NCBI GenBank assembly: GCA_036733985.1
Contig: DAIMZM010000061.1
Location: 1-15,098, forward strand
Direction: 5' to 3'
Source of the DNA: DAIMZM01 sp036733985
GTDB taxonomy: Bacteria > Bacillota > Dehalobacteriia > UBA4068
DNA length: 15,098 nucleotides
The notes beneath the pieces were generated by a model that had not been told where the DNA came from, did not search any database, and was given only the letters and a program-made list of their open reading frames with translations. A program made the position numbers and the translations under genes. Positions 1 through 6,529 of this stretch are shown one piece after another (positions within the stretch are counted from its first letter, which is position 1; every line of letters starts with the position of its first letter).

Positions 1-620
1 CCGATCAGGCAGGGATTGTTCTTGGTTTTCCGGGAGAGGATGCGGATCACCCGGCGGATCTCCTCATCCCGGCCGATCACCGGGTCCAGCTTCTGTTCCC
101 GAGCCAAGGCCACCAGATCCTGGCCGTATTTGGTCAGGGCGTCGTAAGCGCCTTCCGGGTCGTCGCTGGTCACCCGCTGGCTGCCCCGCACGCTTTTCAG
201 GGCGGTGAGGAAAGCCGCCTCCGTCAAGCCCTGGCCGCTGAAAAGCTTTTTCAGGCTTTGATCCCCTTTATGGAACAGGGCCAGCATCAAATGCTCCACC
301 GACACATAGTCGTCCCCCATCCGCTCCGCCTCCCGCTCAGCCTCGCTGAACACCGCTTCCAGCTGACGGGACAGATAGGGCTGGGCATTGCCGCCGCTGA
401 CCTTGGGCAGGCTGTTCAGCAATTGCGCCGCGGCGGTTTGCAGGGCCTTAGGGTCAACGCCGGCTTTCCGCAGCAGGCCGGGGATCAGCCCCTCTTCCTG
501 CCGGATGAGGGAGAGCAGCAAATGCCCTTGCTCAACCTGTTGATTGCCGAATTCCGCCGCGATAGCGGTCAAATCCTGCAGGGCGGCAATGCTTTTTTGC
601 GTGTATTTTTGCAGGTTCAT
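1..620 (-). CDS. clpB: ClpB disaggregase, N-terminal part (runs off left edge)
   Basis: The first 206 residues of the AAA+ chaperone ClpB, which works with DnaK to pull proteins out of aggregates in the cytosol. The reading frame begins MNLQKYTQKSIAALQDL, and shows the two Clp-N repeats (about residues 5-75 and 80-145), including the motifs EQGHLLLSLI and SVEHLMLALF. It then enters the first AAA domain with KYGQDLVALAREQKLDPVIG and the box RDEEIRRVIRILSRKTKNNP. The window ends just before the Walker A loop that should follow. A long Clp-N, linker and the wording DPVIGRDEEIRR favour ClpB over ClpC or ClpA. The ATG at 618-620 is preceded by AAAGGGG at about 10 bases. No CIRCE operator (TTAGCACTC-N9-GAGTGCTAA) is visible upstream, so HrcA control is not supported here. 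The catalytic part cannot be checked. Confidence 0.93.
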   Translation of the reverse strand, partial: MNLQKYTQKSIAALQDLTAIAAEFGNQQVEQGHLLLSLIRQEEGLIPGLLRKAGVDPKALQTAAAQLLNSLPKVSGGNAQPYLSRQLEAVFSEAEREAERMGDDYVSVEHLMLALFHKGDQSLKKLFSGQGLTEAAFLTALKSVRGSQRVTSDDPEGAYDALTKYGQDLVALAREQKLDPVIGRDEEIRRVIRILSRKTKNNPCLI

Positions 621-656
621 GATCTCAACCCCTTTGTCGTTTATTTTGTTGATTAT

Positions 657-686
657 TTTATAATTTCTAAAACAAAAGAACTTCAA
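657..686 (-). promoter_or_regulatory. Candidate sigma-A promoter of clpB
   Basis: On the minus strand TTGAAG (681-686) and TATAAA (657-662) are separated by 18 bases, about 35 bases before the clpB start codon. The -35 and part of the spacer fall inside the outer part of the repeat element at 671-760, while the -10 lies just outside it. The region is very AT-rich, so chance matches are likely. Confidence 0.4.
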
Positions 687-760
687 GCTTATTCAAAGTT
701 AGATTTGACTACAGTTTAAAATTTTCTTGGTTCTTCTTTTATAAAAGAAGAACGGTTTTA
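671..760. repeat. Short copy of a palindrome-ended MITE-like repeat
   Basis: Bases 715-760 match 6676-6720 plus one flanking position of the larger element (6530-6720) at about 43 of 46 bases, and 671-698 matches 6560-6587 with a few differences. The core 730-753 is a perfect 24-bp palindrome, GTTCTTCTTTTA followed by its reverse complement. The outer left palindrome seen in the larger copy is missing here, and the interior is about 100 bases shorter, so this looks like a decayed or internally deleted copy. It lies between the clpB promoter region and the 3' end of the ribbon-helix-helix gene. No coding sequence is seen in 621-825. Confidence 0.7.
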
Positions 761-825
761 GGGTTTTGAAGGCGCCGGTGATTTCGCTACGCCAAAGCTA
801 CGGCCGCAGGTCCGCGCGCCCTTCC

Positions 826-1485
826 TCACAGCAAAATCCGGGCGTTCCGCAAATAATCCTGATAGACCCTTTCCACCTGGCTAACGGCCAGGGCGGGGTC
901 GTTCAGGTGGTAGAAGAAGGCTTTCAGGGCCATATCGAAAGCGCGGATATAGGTGACGATAGCTTCGGAGAGCGCGTCCTCGGACCATTGGCCGGCAGGA
1001 GGCGGCGCATCCTTCAGCGCCAGCTTTTTCACGAATTTACCCTGGCTGATGGCGTATTGGCTGCAGCCCGGGCCCTGGCATTCCAGCCTGGCCCAGAGCT
1101 TGAAGAACTGCATGATATAGAGAAGCAGCTCGCTGTTCTGGGTGCGCAGCACCGCCCGGAGTTCCCCCACTTCCCGGCCCTGAGCCCGGTTCAGCTCCAC
1201 GGCATAATGGATGGTGGGATTATATTTATAAGCCAGGGCGGAGCGGAGATTGAACAGGGAATCGGAATTCCTCAGCATCACCTTGAAGCCGTCGGCCTGG
1301 GCCAGCAAAGCTTCCATCTGATCAAACATTTCCCGCATCCGCATTTCCGGCGTGCGGTAAGAAATATATTCCGCCAGGATGCTGTTAACCAGCTGGGAAC
1401 GGTTGGTGCCGGCCTGGCCGGCCAGCTGGTCAATGACGGCCACCACGTCCTCGGACAGCATCAGGGCGTACATGCTCTTCCTCAT
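826..1485 (-). CDS. Ribbon-helix-helix DNA-binding protein, function unknown
   Basis: A 219-residue protein whose first ~41 residues look like a CopG/Arc ribbon-helix-helix: a short strand (RKSMYALMLSED), helix A (VVAVIDQLAGQAG), then TNRSQLVNSILAEYI, in which TNRSQLVN is the typical start of helix B. The rest (about 42-219) is mostly helical, with no enzyme motif I recognise; it could be a dimerisation or effector domain. The start is set by the ribosome binding site: AGGAGG sits 7 bases before the ATG at 1483-1485 but only 1-2 bases before the upstream in-frame ATG at 1491, so the later one is preferred. It stands alone, with a strong promoter and an AT-rich inverted repeat over the -35, which suggests self-repression. 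Target genes are unknown. RHH fold likely, role unknown. Confidence 0.8.
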   Translation of the reverse strand: MRKSMYALMLSEDVVAVIDQLAGQAGTNRSQLVNSILAEYISYRTPEMRMREMFDQMEALLAQADGFKVMLRNSDSLFNLRSALAYKYNPTIHYAVELNRAQGREVGELRAVLRTQNSELLLYIMQFFKLWARLECQGPGCSQYAISQGKFVKKLALKDAPPPAGQWSEDALSEAIVTYIRAFDMALKAFFYHLNDPALAVSQVERVYQDYLRNARILL

Positions 1486-1507
1486 GGTCATCCCTCCTTA
1501 TAAAACG

Positions 1508-1535
1508 AGTATAGCATTTTTATATAATTTGTCAA
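1508..1535 (-). promoter_or_regulatory. Promoter of the ribbon-helix-helix gene
   Basis: Minus strand TTGACA (1530-1535), 16-base spacer, TATACT (1508-1513) with an extended -10 TG one base upstream. It lies 22 bases before the preferred start codon at 1485, just upstream of the AGGAGG. Confidence 0.8.
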
Positions 1536-1549
1536 TCAATTTATATAAA
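1519..1549. promoter_or_regulatory. Inverted repeat over the -35: candidate operator
   Basis: TTTATATAA (1519-1527) and TTATATAAA (1541-1549) form a perfect 9-bp inverted repeat with 13 bases between. The arms are 22 bp centre to centre, about two helical turns, and flank the -35 hexamer. That geometry would suit two dimers of a ribbon-helix-helix protein, and the adjacent gene encodes one. Autoregulation is an inference; AT-rich DNA forms such repeats easily. Confidence 0.45.
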
Positions 1550-1634
1550 TATCTTTACGACTTTTTAGATATTTGCCATTTTTAGTGTTTCAGCCGGGGC
1601 GGTTTTTATACGCTGCCGCACCGGAGAAAAGCCA

Positions 1635-1677
1635 AAGCCATAACAGGCGCAAAACCAGGTTTGCCCTATTATGGCTT
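1635..1677. repeat. Long imperfect hairpin in the 1500-1824 intergenic region
   Basis: AAGCCATAA (1635-1643) pairs perfectly with TTATGGCTT (1669-1677). The stem continues with AGG/CCT and GCAAA/TTTGC, interrupted by a single-base bulge and one mismatch, to give roughly 17 base pairs around the loop ACCAGG. No run of T follows on either strand, so it is not a standard terminator. The rest of 1551-1824 is non-coding by my reading; 1690-1760 is purine-rich, and GGGCCAA/TTGGCCC at about 1767-1790 could form a weak 3' hairpin for the gene ending at 1825. Confidence 0.5.
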
Positions 1678-1824
1678 GACCTCCTGCCCGGCAGGAAAGG
1701 GAAATGAGAAGAGGAGAGGGGTATAGAGGCTGAGGAGGGCCTCCGAATGTCATCATTAGCGGCCGGGCCAAAGGCTGGCTTGGCCCAAAAGGGAGGGCCG
1801 TGGCGGCAAAACAGGGAAAAAGGC

Positions 1825-3027
1825 CTATTCCACCAGGCTTACCCGGGTATCGGTGGAGAGAAAGGGAAAATCCAGGCTGCTTTCGCCCATCACCAGGTTG
1901 GCGGGAATACCGGTGACTTTATCGCCGACAATGCTGCCGTAAAAGGTGGTATTGTTGCCGGCCAGGCTCACCGTGCCCTGGGGGGCGTAGACCACGCCAT
2001 GGGTGACGGAACTGGCCATGGTCATCGTGATATTGCCTGTTGCGGAATAGACGCATACCGCGGTGCTGGGACTCACCGACATGCCGCCGCCCTTGAAGGT
2101 AATATTCCCGGTGGCGAACACCGAGCCGTAAACATGGGTGTCGTTCTCAAAGGTAATGTTCCCGTCCACATATAGATTGCCGTTCAGCACACAAACCGGC
2201 TTGCCGCCTTTGACCGTGAAATCACCCTGGATATAAACGTCGCCGTTGATCTCCACCTGATTTTTCACCGTGACGCTGCCGGTCACATACATGTCTTGGT
2301 CCCAGTATTGCTTATTGCTGGGGGCGGAAAGGGCGGAACCGGTAGTATGCAGGCTGTAGCCGGCGGGCATCACACCGTCCACCGAATCGCTGAAATCCGG
2401 CATCCCGATATAAGCCGCGTCCCCATCCTGGCTGCCCACGGTGGTGGTCCACTGGTTTACGTACAGATAAGTCCGGGCTTCCGCCGCGCCGGTGATCCGG
2501 CCATAGCCGGGGCTGATGCTCAGGCCGCCGTTGCTGTGGACGCTGCCGTCAATATCGAAGCGGCCCCCCATATCCAGGGTATGGCTTTCACTGCCGCTGA
2601 AGATGCGGTAATCCCAAACGCCGCCGGCTTTGGCAGCGCTGCAGCGGGCAGCGGCCTTTTCACTGATGGTCAGCGCCCTGAGGCCGATGATCTGCAGGAA
2701 ATTGGTGGGCTTTTCCCTGGCGCCGGTCAGGCTCAGGGTATCGCCGCTGATGGTCAAGGAAACTTCCTCAGGACTATAGCCGTTCCGGGACACATAGTCC
2801 AGGGCAGCCGCCTGGGCAGCGGCATGGTCCGGCAGCTCTGCAGCACCGGCCAGGGCCCCGGCGTCCAAGGCAGCCTGCAGGCGGGCGGATTCCACATAAG
2901 CGGAACCCATATCCACTGTGGCCGCGGTAAACATCAGCAGCACCACCATGGCCAGGGCAGCTAAAACCGCCACAGCGCCTTGCCGCTCTTGGCAAATGGT
3001 TTTCGCTCTTTTCAGCAATGCTTGCAT
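1825..3027 (-). CDS. TadG-like secreted protein with beta-repeat C-terminal domain
   Basis: A 400-residue surface or exported protein. Residues ~10-50 match the TadG-type N-terminus (Flp pilus assembly TadE/G-like): a basic start, QGAVAVLAAL and a membrane helix (about 17-38), then the usual GSAYVESARLQAALDAGALA stretch. After residue ~135 the chain changes to repeated short beta strands with patterns such as VTGSVTVKNQ, INGDVYIQGDF, LNGNLYVDGNITF and VYGSVFATGNITF, like the beta-helix of bactofilins and related polymer-forming domains. The von Willebrand domain of classical TadG is not seen. The ATG at 3025-3027 has AGGGG 7 bases upstream; an in-frame TTG at 3033 is too close to it. It follows tadE by 32 bases and shares its riboswitch-controlled promoter. 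Role in pilus or envelope assembly is inferred; no tad ATPase or pilin gene lies in the window. Confidence 0.78.
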   Translation of the reverse strand: MQALLKRAKTICQERQGAVAVLAALAMVVLLMFTAATVDMGSAYVESARLQAALDAGALAGAAELPDHAAAQAAALDYVSRNGYSPEEVSLTISGDTLSLTGAREKPTNFLQIIGLRALTISEKAAARCSAAKAGGVWDYRIFSGSESHTLDMGGRFDIDGSVHSNGGLSISPGYGRITGAAEARTYLYVNQWTTTVGSQDGDAAYIGMPDFSDSVDGVMPAGYSLHTTGSALSAPSNKQYWDQDMYVTGSVTVKNQVEINGDVYIQGDFTVKGGKPVCVLNGNLYVDGNITFENDTHVYGSVFATGNITFKGGGMSVSPSTAVCVYSATGNITMTMASSVTHGVVYAPQGTVSLAGNNTTFYGSIVGDKVTGIPANLVMGESSLDFPFLSTDTRVSLVE

Positions 3028-3059
3028 ATTCAATCCCCTGTCCCATTCTGAGCCGCCTC

Positions 3060-3446
3060 CTATTCCACCCGCATGGTCACCGCGGCGGAAAGGACTTTTT
3101 CACTGCCTTTGAACACCGCATGGCCCACCGGGGTCAGGGCCGGCACTAAAGTTTCCGCAGTCACCGTCACCGAGCCGGGCTGGGACAGATCCACATCCAG
3201 GCTGATGGCGGAAGTCAGGGGCTCGAGGCATAAATGGGCGTAGACCTTGGCGGCCAAATCCTCTTCCTTAGCATGGATGGCGGCGTAACGGGCCCCTTCC
3301 CTGGCGTCCTGCTCCAGTGTGAGCTGGGCGTTATAGAGCACGCCGAATTCGATGATGCCGCAGAGCAGCAGCAGGAACAGGGGCACCACCAGGGCGAATT
3401 CCACCATGGCCTGGCCTTTTTGATTGGCGAGCACTTTGCGGAACAT
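3060..3446 (-). CDS. tadE: TadE-like pseudopilin
   Basis: A 128-residue TadE-family protein, a minor pseudopilin-like membrane component of Flp/Tad pilus systems. The N-terminus MFRKVLANQKGQAMVEFALV has the prepilin form: basic leader, Gly11, then Glu at mature position +5 (Glu16), as expected for cleavage by a TadV/CpaA-type peptidase. The hydrophobic helix covers residues ~14-36, followed by the family's NAQLTLEQDAREGARYAA segment and a beta-rich extracytoplasmic part. The ATG at 3444-3446 has AAGGAG 6 bases upstream; the longer open frame upstream overlaps the riboswitch expression platform and is not used. First gene of a two-gene unit with the TadG-like gene, transcribed from 3695-3723 through a c-di-GMP riboswitch. 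The lack of tadABC nearby means partners must be elsewhere, or the pair has a different job. Confidence 0.87.
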   Translation of the reverse strand: MFRKVLANQKGQAMVEFALVVPLFLLLLCGIIEFGVLYNAQLTLEQDAREGARYAAIHAKEEDLAAKVYAHLCLEPLTSAISLDVDLSQPGSVTVTAETLVPALTPVGHAVFKGSEKVLSAAVTMRVE

Positions 3447-3478
3447 TTGCAGCTCCTTTGTCAGCGGAAAAAGACGAC

Positions 3479-3504
3479 AAAAAAGGCGAGCGCTGCCGCT
3501 CACC
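3479..3504 (-). terminator. Intrinsic terminator in the tadE leader (riboswitch expression platform)
   Basis: On the minus strand GGTGAGCG (3497-3504) pairs with CGCTCGCC (3485-3492) with one G-U, around the loop GCAG, followed directly by six T (3479-3484). It lies between the aptamer and the tadE ribosome binding site, 32 bases before the ATG. Two further hairpins separate it from the aptamer: 3509-3526 (GCTCTGC/GCAGGGC) and about 3531-3543 (GGGG/CCCC). This layout suits transcriptional control, with terminator and antiterminator forms. The direction of the switch (on or off with ligand) cannot be read with certainty. Confidence 0.8.
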
Positions 3505-3556
3505 ACCAGCCCTGCCAAAGCAGAGCAACCCGGGGAAACCCCCGCGTCCTATGGGA

Positions 3557-3670
3557 TGTTATTCGGCAACTGGCTGGCTTAGGCTGCCGGCCGGCTGAGA
3601 AAAGCACCGGCCCGGGCCCTTAGCCCCTATAGCTTTGCGCCCCGGACTTTCGTCCGGTTTGCCCTTAACA
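3557..3670 (-). promoter_or_regulatory. Cyclic di-GMP-I (GEMM-I) riboswitch aptamer
   Basis: The minus strand carries the GEMM-I landmarks in order: AAGGGCAAACC, a stem CCGGAC-GAAA-GTCCGG with the GAAA tetraloop, GGCGCAAAGCTATAGGGG, CTAAGG, a variable GC-rich second stem, then CTAAGCCAGCCAGTTGCCG. Closing stem TGTTA (3666-3670) pairs with TAACA (3557-3561). In this family the aptamer binds c-di-GMP between the two coaxial stems, with the tetraloop docking on the second stem. Here the second stem is unusually long and GC-rich. It lies in the leader of tadE and the tadG-like gene, which fits the known use of c-di-GMP in pilus and surface control. Confidence 0.94.
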
Positions 3671-3694
3671 GGGAACAGCTATCTGTTCATTTTT

Positions 3695-3723
3695 ACTATA
3701 CAACACCGCCGGATACTTGTCAA
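3695..3723 (-). promoter_or_regulatory. Promoter of the tadE-tadG unit
   Basis: Minus strand TTGACA (3718-3723), 17-base spacer, TATAGT (3695-3700). Transcription would begin near 3688, some 18 bases before the aptamer's closing stem, giving a leader of about 240 bases before tadE. Confidence 0.88.
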
Positions 3724-3766
3724 GCCTATTCTGCAGATTTTCGTCAGTTTTTGTAACCGGGCGGGC

Positions 3767-3795
3767 AAAAAAAGCGCGGCCTCAAGAGGCCGCGC
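3767..3795 (-). terminator. Terminator of ppnP
   Basis: GCGCGGCCT and AGGCCGCGC form a perfect stem (3774-3795) around a minimal loop, followed on the minus strand by seven T (3767-3773). It lies 27 bases beyond the ppnP stop codon and insulates it from the tadE promoter. Confidence 0.9.
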
Positions 3796-3822
3796 CAGGT
3801 AACGGAAGCAGAGGCTGTTCCG

Positions 3823-4134
3823 CTATTCAATATAAGAGCAGCAATAATCCACATATTCCTTAACGATCATTTTAAAGCTGGAATTGGCCGGAATGCTGTA
3901 GGAACTGCCTGGGGCATAGGTGGTATAGGTTGTTTCACCCGGCAGCATCACATCCATCTCGCCGCCCAGCATTTCCATGATTTCCGCCGCGCCGGTATTG
4001 AACTCGTACTCGCCGGCCAGCATAATGCCCAGGGTATAGCGCTTGCCGTCCGCCGTATACAGGGTGCGGCTGGTTACCTTGCCGTCAAAATAGACATTGG
4101 CCTTTTTGACGATCCTTGCATTGGTAAATTCCAT
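3823..4134 (-). CDS. ppnP: Pyrimidine/purine nucleoside phosphorylase PpnP
   Basis: A 103-residue single-domain cupin of the PpnP (YaiE, DUF1255) family, which in E. coli splits several nucleosides with phosphate into free base and ribose 1-phosphate. Matching features are NVYFDGKVTSR near the start, then TLGIMLAGEYEFNTG, AEIMEMLGGEMDVMLPG, YAPGSSYSIPANSSF and the end VDYCCSYI. The length is close to the family's ~94-105 residues. The ATG at 4132-4134 has AGGAGG 10 bases upstream; the in-frame TTG at 4143 is only one base from it and is unlikely. It is a single-gene unit, divergent from glnN, ending in a strong terminator. I see no clear promoter. A very short reading frame with its own AAAGGAGG lies just upstream (4153-4188). 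Confidence 0.9.
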   Translation of the reverse strand: MEFTNARIVKKANVYFDGKVTSRTLYTADGKRYTLGIMLAGEYEFNTGAAEIMEMLGGEMDVMLPGETTYTTYAPGSSYSIPANSSFKMIVKEYVDYCCSYIE

Positions 4135-4152
4135 GTTATCCAAGCCTCCTCA

Positions 4153-4188
4153 TTAAAATAATGCCTGCCTTAGACAAATATTCGCCAT
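4153..4188 (-). other. Possible 11-codon upstream ORF ahead of ppnP
   Basis: ATG at 4186-4188 encodes MANICLRQALF and stops at 4153-4155, 18 bases before the ppnP start. It has its own AAAGGAGG (4199-4206) 10 bases upstream, an almost perfect ribosome binding site that no longer gene uses. It might be a leader peptide or a relic. The remaining part of 4150-4280 holds a GC-rich patch (GGCCCGGGCC palindrome near 4208) with no gene. Confidence 0.25.
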
Positions 4189-4280
4189 AAATGCCCGTCC
4201 TCCTTTGGCCCGGGCCCTTTATCAGCCCCGGCCGCCCGAATATTGGTAAAAATAATTGAAATTTATCCCCGGGTATTGCC

Positions 4281-4309
4281 TTGACACAGGCCCTGTTTTA
4301 TCTTATGAT
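4281..4309 (+). promoter_or_regulatory. Promoter of glnN
   Basis: TTGACA (4281-4286), 17-base spacer, TATGAT (4304-4309). The leader would be about 40 bases to the ATG at 4358, which has GAGGGG 6 bases upstream. No extra operator or riboswitch is apparent. Confidence 0.87.
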
Positions 4310-4357
4310 TAAATATCTGGTTATTGAGACTGGTAAGATAAGAAAGAGGGGTTTCCC

Positions 4358-6448
4358 ATGACAAACATACCGGAGATCTTTGGCAGCCTGGTATTTAACG
4401 ATGAGACCATGCGGCAAAGGCTTCCCCAGGACATTTACAAATCCCTGCACCGCACCATTGCCAAGGGCAGCGATCTGGATATCAATGTGGCCACCGCCGT
4501 GGCCACCGCTATGAAGGAATGGGCCATTGAAAAGGGGGCCACCCATTACACCCACTGGTTCCAGCCCATGACCGGCGTGACCGCGGAGAAGCATGACAGC
4601 TTTATCAGCGTCAAAGGCGACGGCCAGGCCATCATGGAGTTTTCCGGCAAGCAGCTGATCAAAGGGGAGCCGGACGCTTCCTCCTTCCCCAGCGGGGGCC
4701 TCCGGGCCACTTTTGAGGCCCGGGGCTATACGGCCTGGGATCCCACCTCCTATGCCTTCATCAAAGACGACTGTCTCTGCATCCCTTCCGTGTTCTGCTC
4801 CTTCTCCGGCGAGGTGCTGGATAAAAAAACCCCCCTGCTGCGCTCCGCCGAGCTGGTCAGCGGCCAGGCCCTGCGCATCCTGGGACTGTTCGGCCGGGAC
4901 GATGTAAAAAAGGTCACCCCCATGGCCGGGGTGGAGCAGGAATATTTCCTGGTGGATAAAGATCTGGCCAAAAAGCGCCAGGATCTGCGCTTCACCGGCC
5001 GCACCCTGTTCGGCGCCAAGCCCCCTAAGGGCCAGGAGCTGGACGACCACTATTTCGGCGCCATCAAGCCCAAGGTCATGGCTTATATGCGGGATCTGAA
5101 CCTGGAGCTGTGGAAGCTGGGCGTCTATGCCAAGACCGAGCATAACGAGGTGGCTCCGGCCCAGCATGAGCTGGCCCCCATCTATACCAATATCAATACC
5201 GCCACCGACCATAATCAGCTGACCATGGAAACCATGAAGCGGGTGGCGGAGCGGCACAATCTGTGCTGCCTGCTCCATGAAAAGCCCTTTGCCGGGCTGA
5301 ACGGCAGCGGCAAGCATAATAACTGGTCCCTGATGACCAATACCGGGGAAAACCTCTTGAAGCCAGGCCCGAATCCGGCCCAGAACAAGCAATTCCTCAT
5401 TTTCCTCTGCGCGGTGATCCAGGCTGTGGATGAACATCAGGACCTGCTGCGGCTTACCGTGGCCTCTGCCGGCAATGACCACCGCCTGGGCGGCAATGAA
5501 GCCCCCCCCGCCGTGATCTCCGTTTTCCTGGGCGAGGATTTGACCCTGATCCTGGAAGCCCTGGCCAAAGGGGAGAACTGCGATCCGCCCTGCCGCAAGC
5601 ATATGGCCACCGGCGTCCATGTGCTGCCGGATATCCGCAAGGACAGTACCGACCGCAACCGCACTTCGCCTTTTGCCTTCACCGGCAATAAATTTGAATT
5701 CCGCATGCCCGGCGCCAGCCTGTCTGTGGCCGGCCCCAATATCATCCTCAACACCATCATTGCCGACGCCCTGGACAGCTTCGCCACCCGGCTGGAAGCC
5801 GCGGCGGATTTCGATTGCGAAGTGCAGGCGCTGATCCGGGAAACCGTGATCAAGCATCGGCGCATCATTTTCCTGGGCAACAACTATTCCGAGGAATGGC
5901 AGGCAGAGGCGGAGCGCCGGGGCCTGCTGAATCTGAAAACCACGGTGGATGCGGTGCCCCGCTTCATCCTGCCGGAGAATATCGCCCTTTTCACCAAGCA
6001 TGGCATTTTCACCGCCACGGAAATGCATTCCCGCTACGAAATCATGATGGAAAATTATGTGCGGGTGGTGAATATCGAAGCCCTGACCATGCTGGATATG
6101 GCCAATAAAGAGATCCTCCCCGCCACCCTGCGCTATGCCGGAGACCTGGCCCAGGGGCTGAAAGCGAAAAAAGACATTGGCCTGGATATTTCCCTGGACG
6201 CGGGCTATGGGCTGCTGCACCGCCTGACCCGGCTCAACGGCCAATTGGCCGAGGCTGTCGGCCAGCTGGAAACCGCGGCGCGGCAGGCGCCGGAACAGGG
6301 GGACGCCCTGGCTAAGGCCGCCTATTTCCGGGATCATGTGCTGCCGGCCATGGCGGTCTTAAGAACCGTGGCGGATGAGCTGGAAACCGTTACCGACGGG
6401 GCTTATTGGCCCTTCCCCGGTTATGGCGAGCTGCTCTTCAGCTTCTGA
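4358..6448 (+). CDS. glnN: Glutamine synthetase, type III
   Basis: A 696-residue GSIII enzyme that joins ammonia to glutamate with ATP, in the cytosol; length fits GSIII (about 700) and not GSI or GSII (about 450 or less). Visible motifs: the N-terminal GSIII region with FGSLVFNDETMRQRLP, the metal-binding GVEQEYFLVDK (191-201), KTEHNEVAPAQHELAP (259-273), the signature NGSGKHNNWS (315-324), GNDHRLGGNEAPP (372-384) and NRTSPFAFTGNKFEFRMPG around 436-454, which holds the ATP/glutamate-binding arginine. The helical C-terminal region (about 570-690) is typical for GSIII. Single-gene unit with its own promoter and strong terminator. A run of eight C near 5503-5511 stays in frame. No glnB or GlnR site is seen nearby. 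Confidence 0.96.
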   Translation: MTNIPEIFGSLVFNDETMRQRLPQDIYKSLHRTIAKGSDLDINVATAVATAMKEWAIEKGATHYTHWFQPMTGVTAEKHDSFISVKGDGQAIMEFSGKQLIKGEPDASSFPSGGLRATFEARGYTAWDPTSYAFIKDDCLCIPSVFCSFSGEVLDKKTPLLRSAELVSGQALRILGLFGRDDVKKVTPMAGVEQEYFLVDKDLAKKRQDLRFTGRTLFGAKPPKGQELDDHYFGAIKPKVMAYMRDLNLELWKLGVYAKTEHNEVAPAQHELAPIYTNINTATDHNQLTMETMKRVAERHNLCCLLHEKPFAGLNGSGKHNNWSLMTNTGENLLKPGPNPAQNKQFLIFLCAVIQAVDEHQDLLRLTVASAGNDHRLGGNEAPPAVISVFLGEDLTLILEALAKGENCDPPCRKHMATGVHVLPDIRKDSTDRNRTSPFAFTGNKFEFRMPGASLSVAGPNIILNTIIADALDSFATRLEAAADFDCEVQALIRETVIKHRRIIFLGNNYSEEWQAEAERRGLLNLKTTVDAVPRFILPENIALFTKHGIFTATEMHSRYEIMMENYVRVVNIEALTMLDMANKEILPATLRYAGDLAQGLKAKKDIGLDISLDAGYGLLHRLTRLNGQLAEAVGQLETAARQAPEQGDALAKAAYFRDHVLPAMAVLRTVADELETVTDGAYWPFPGYGELLFSF

Positions 6449-6470
6449 TAATCAAACTCTGCGCAAAAAA

Positions 6471-6508
6471 CAGGACGCCCGCCTTTAGGCTGGGCGCCCT
6501 GTTTTTTT
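6471..6508 (+). terminator. Terminator of glnN
   Basis: CAGG-A-CGCCCGCC (6471-6483), loop TTTA, GGC-T-GGGCG-C-CCTG (6488-6501), followed by seven T (6502-6508). It begins 22 bases after the glnN stop. The run of A before the stem could let it work on the other strand too. Confidence 0.93.
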
Positions 6509-6529
6509 ATAGTATCCCGCAAAATTTGT

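Noticed and set aside
621..825. CIRCE or CtsR operator before clpB
   Set aside because: Neither TTAGCACTC/GAGTGCTAA nor the GGTCAAA direct repeat pattern was found.
766..1503. 245-codon open frame on the plus strand
   Set aside because: Antisense to the ribbon-helix-helix gene, which has promoter and ribosome binding site; no domain in the shadow.
1565..1771. 68-codon frame on the minus strand in the intergenic region
   Set aside because: No ribosome binding site and it runs across the 43-nt hairpin; no recognisable protein.
5503..5511. Run of eight C as a frameshift in glnN
   Set aside because: The frame stays open with conserved residues on both sides (NEAPPAVISVF).
4298..6337. 679-codon open frame on the minus strand
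   Set aside because: It is antisense to glnN, a full-length GSIII with all motifs; the frame is a GC-rich shadow without a known domain.
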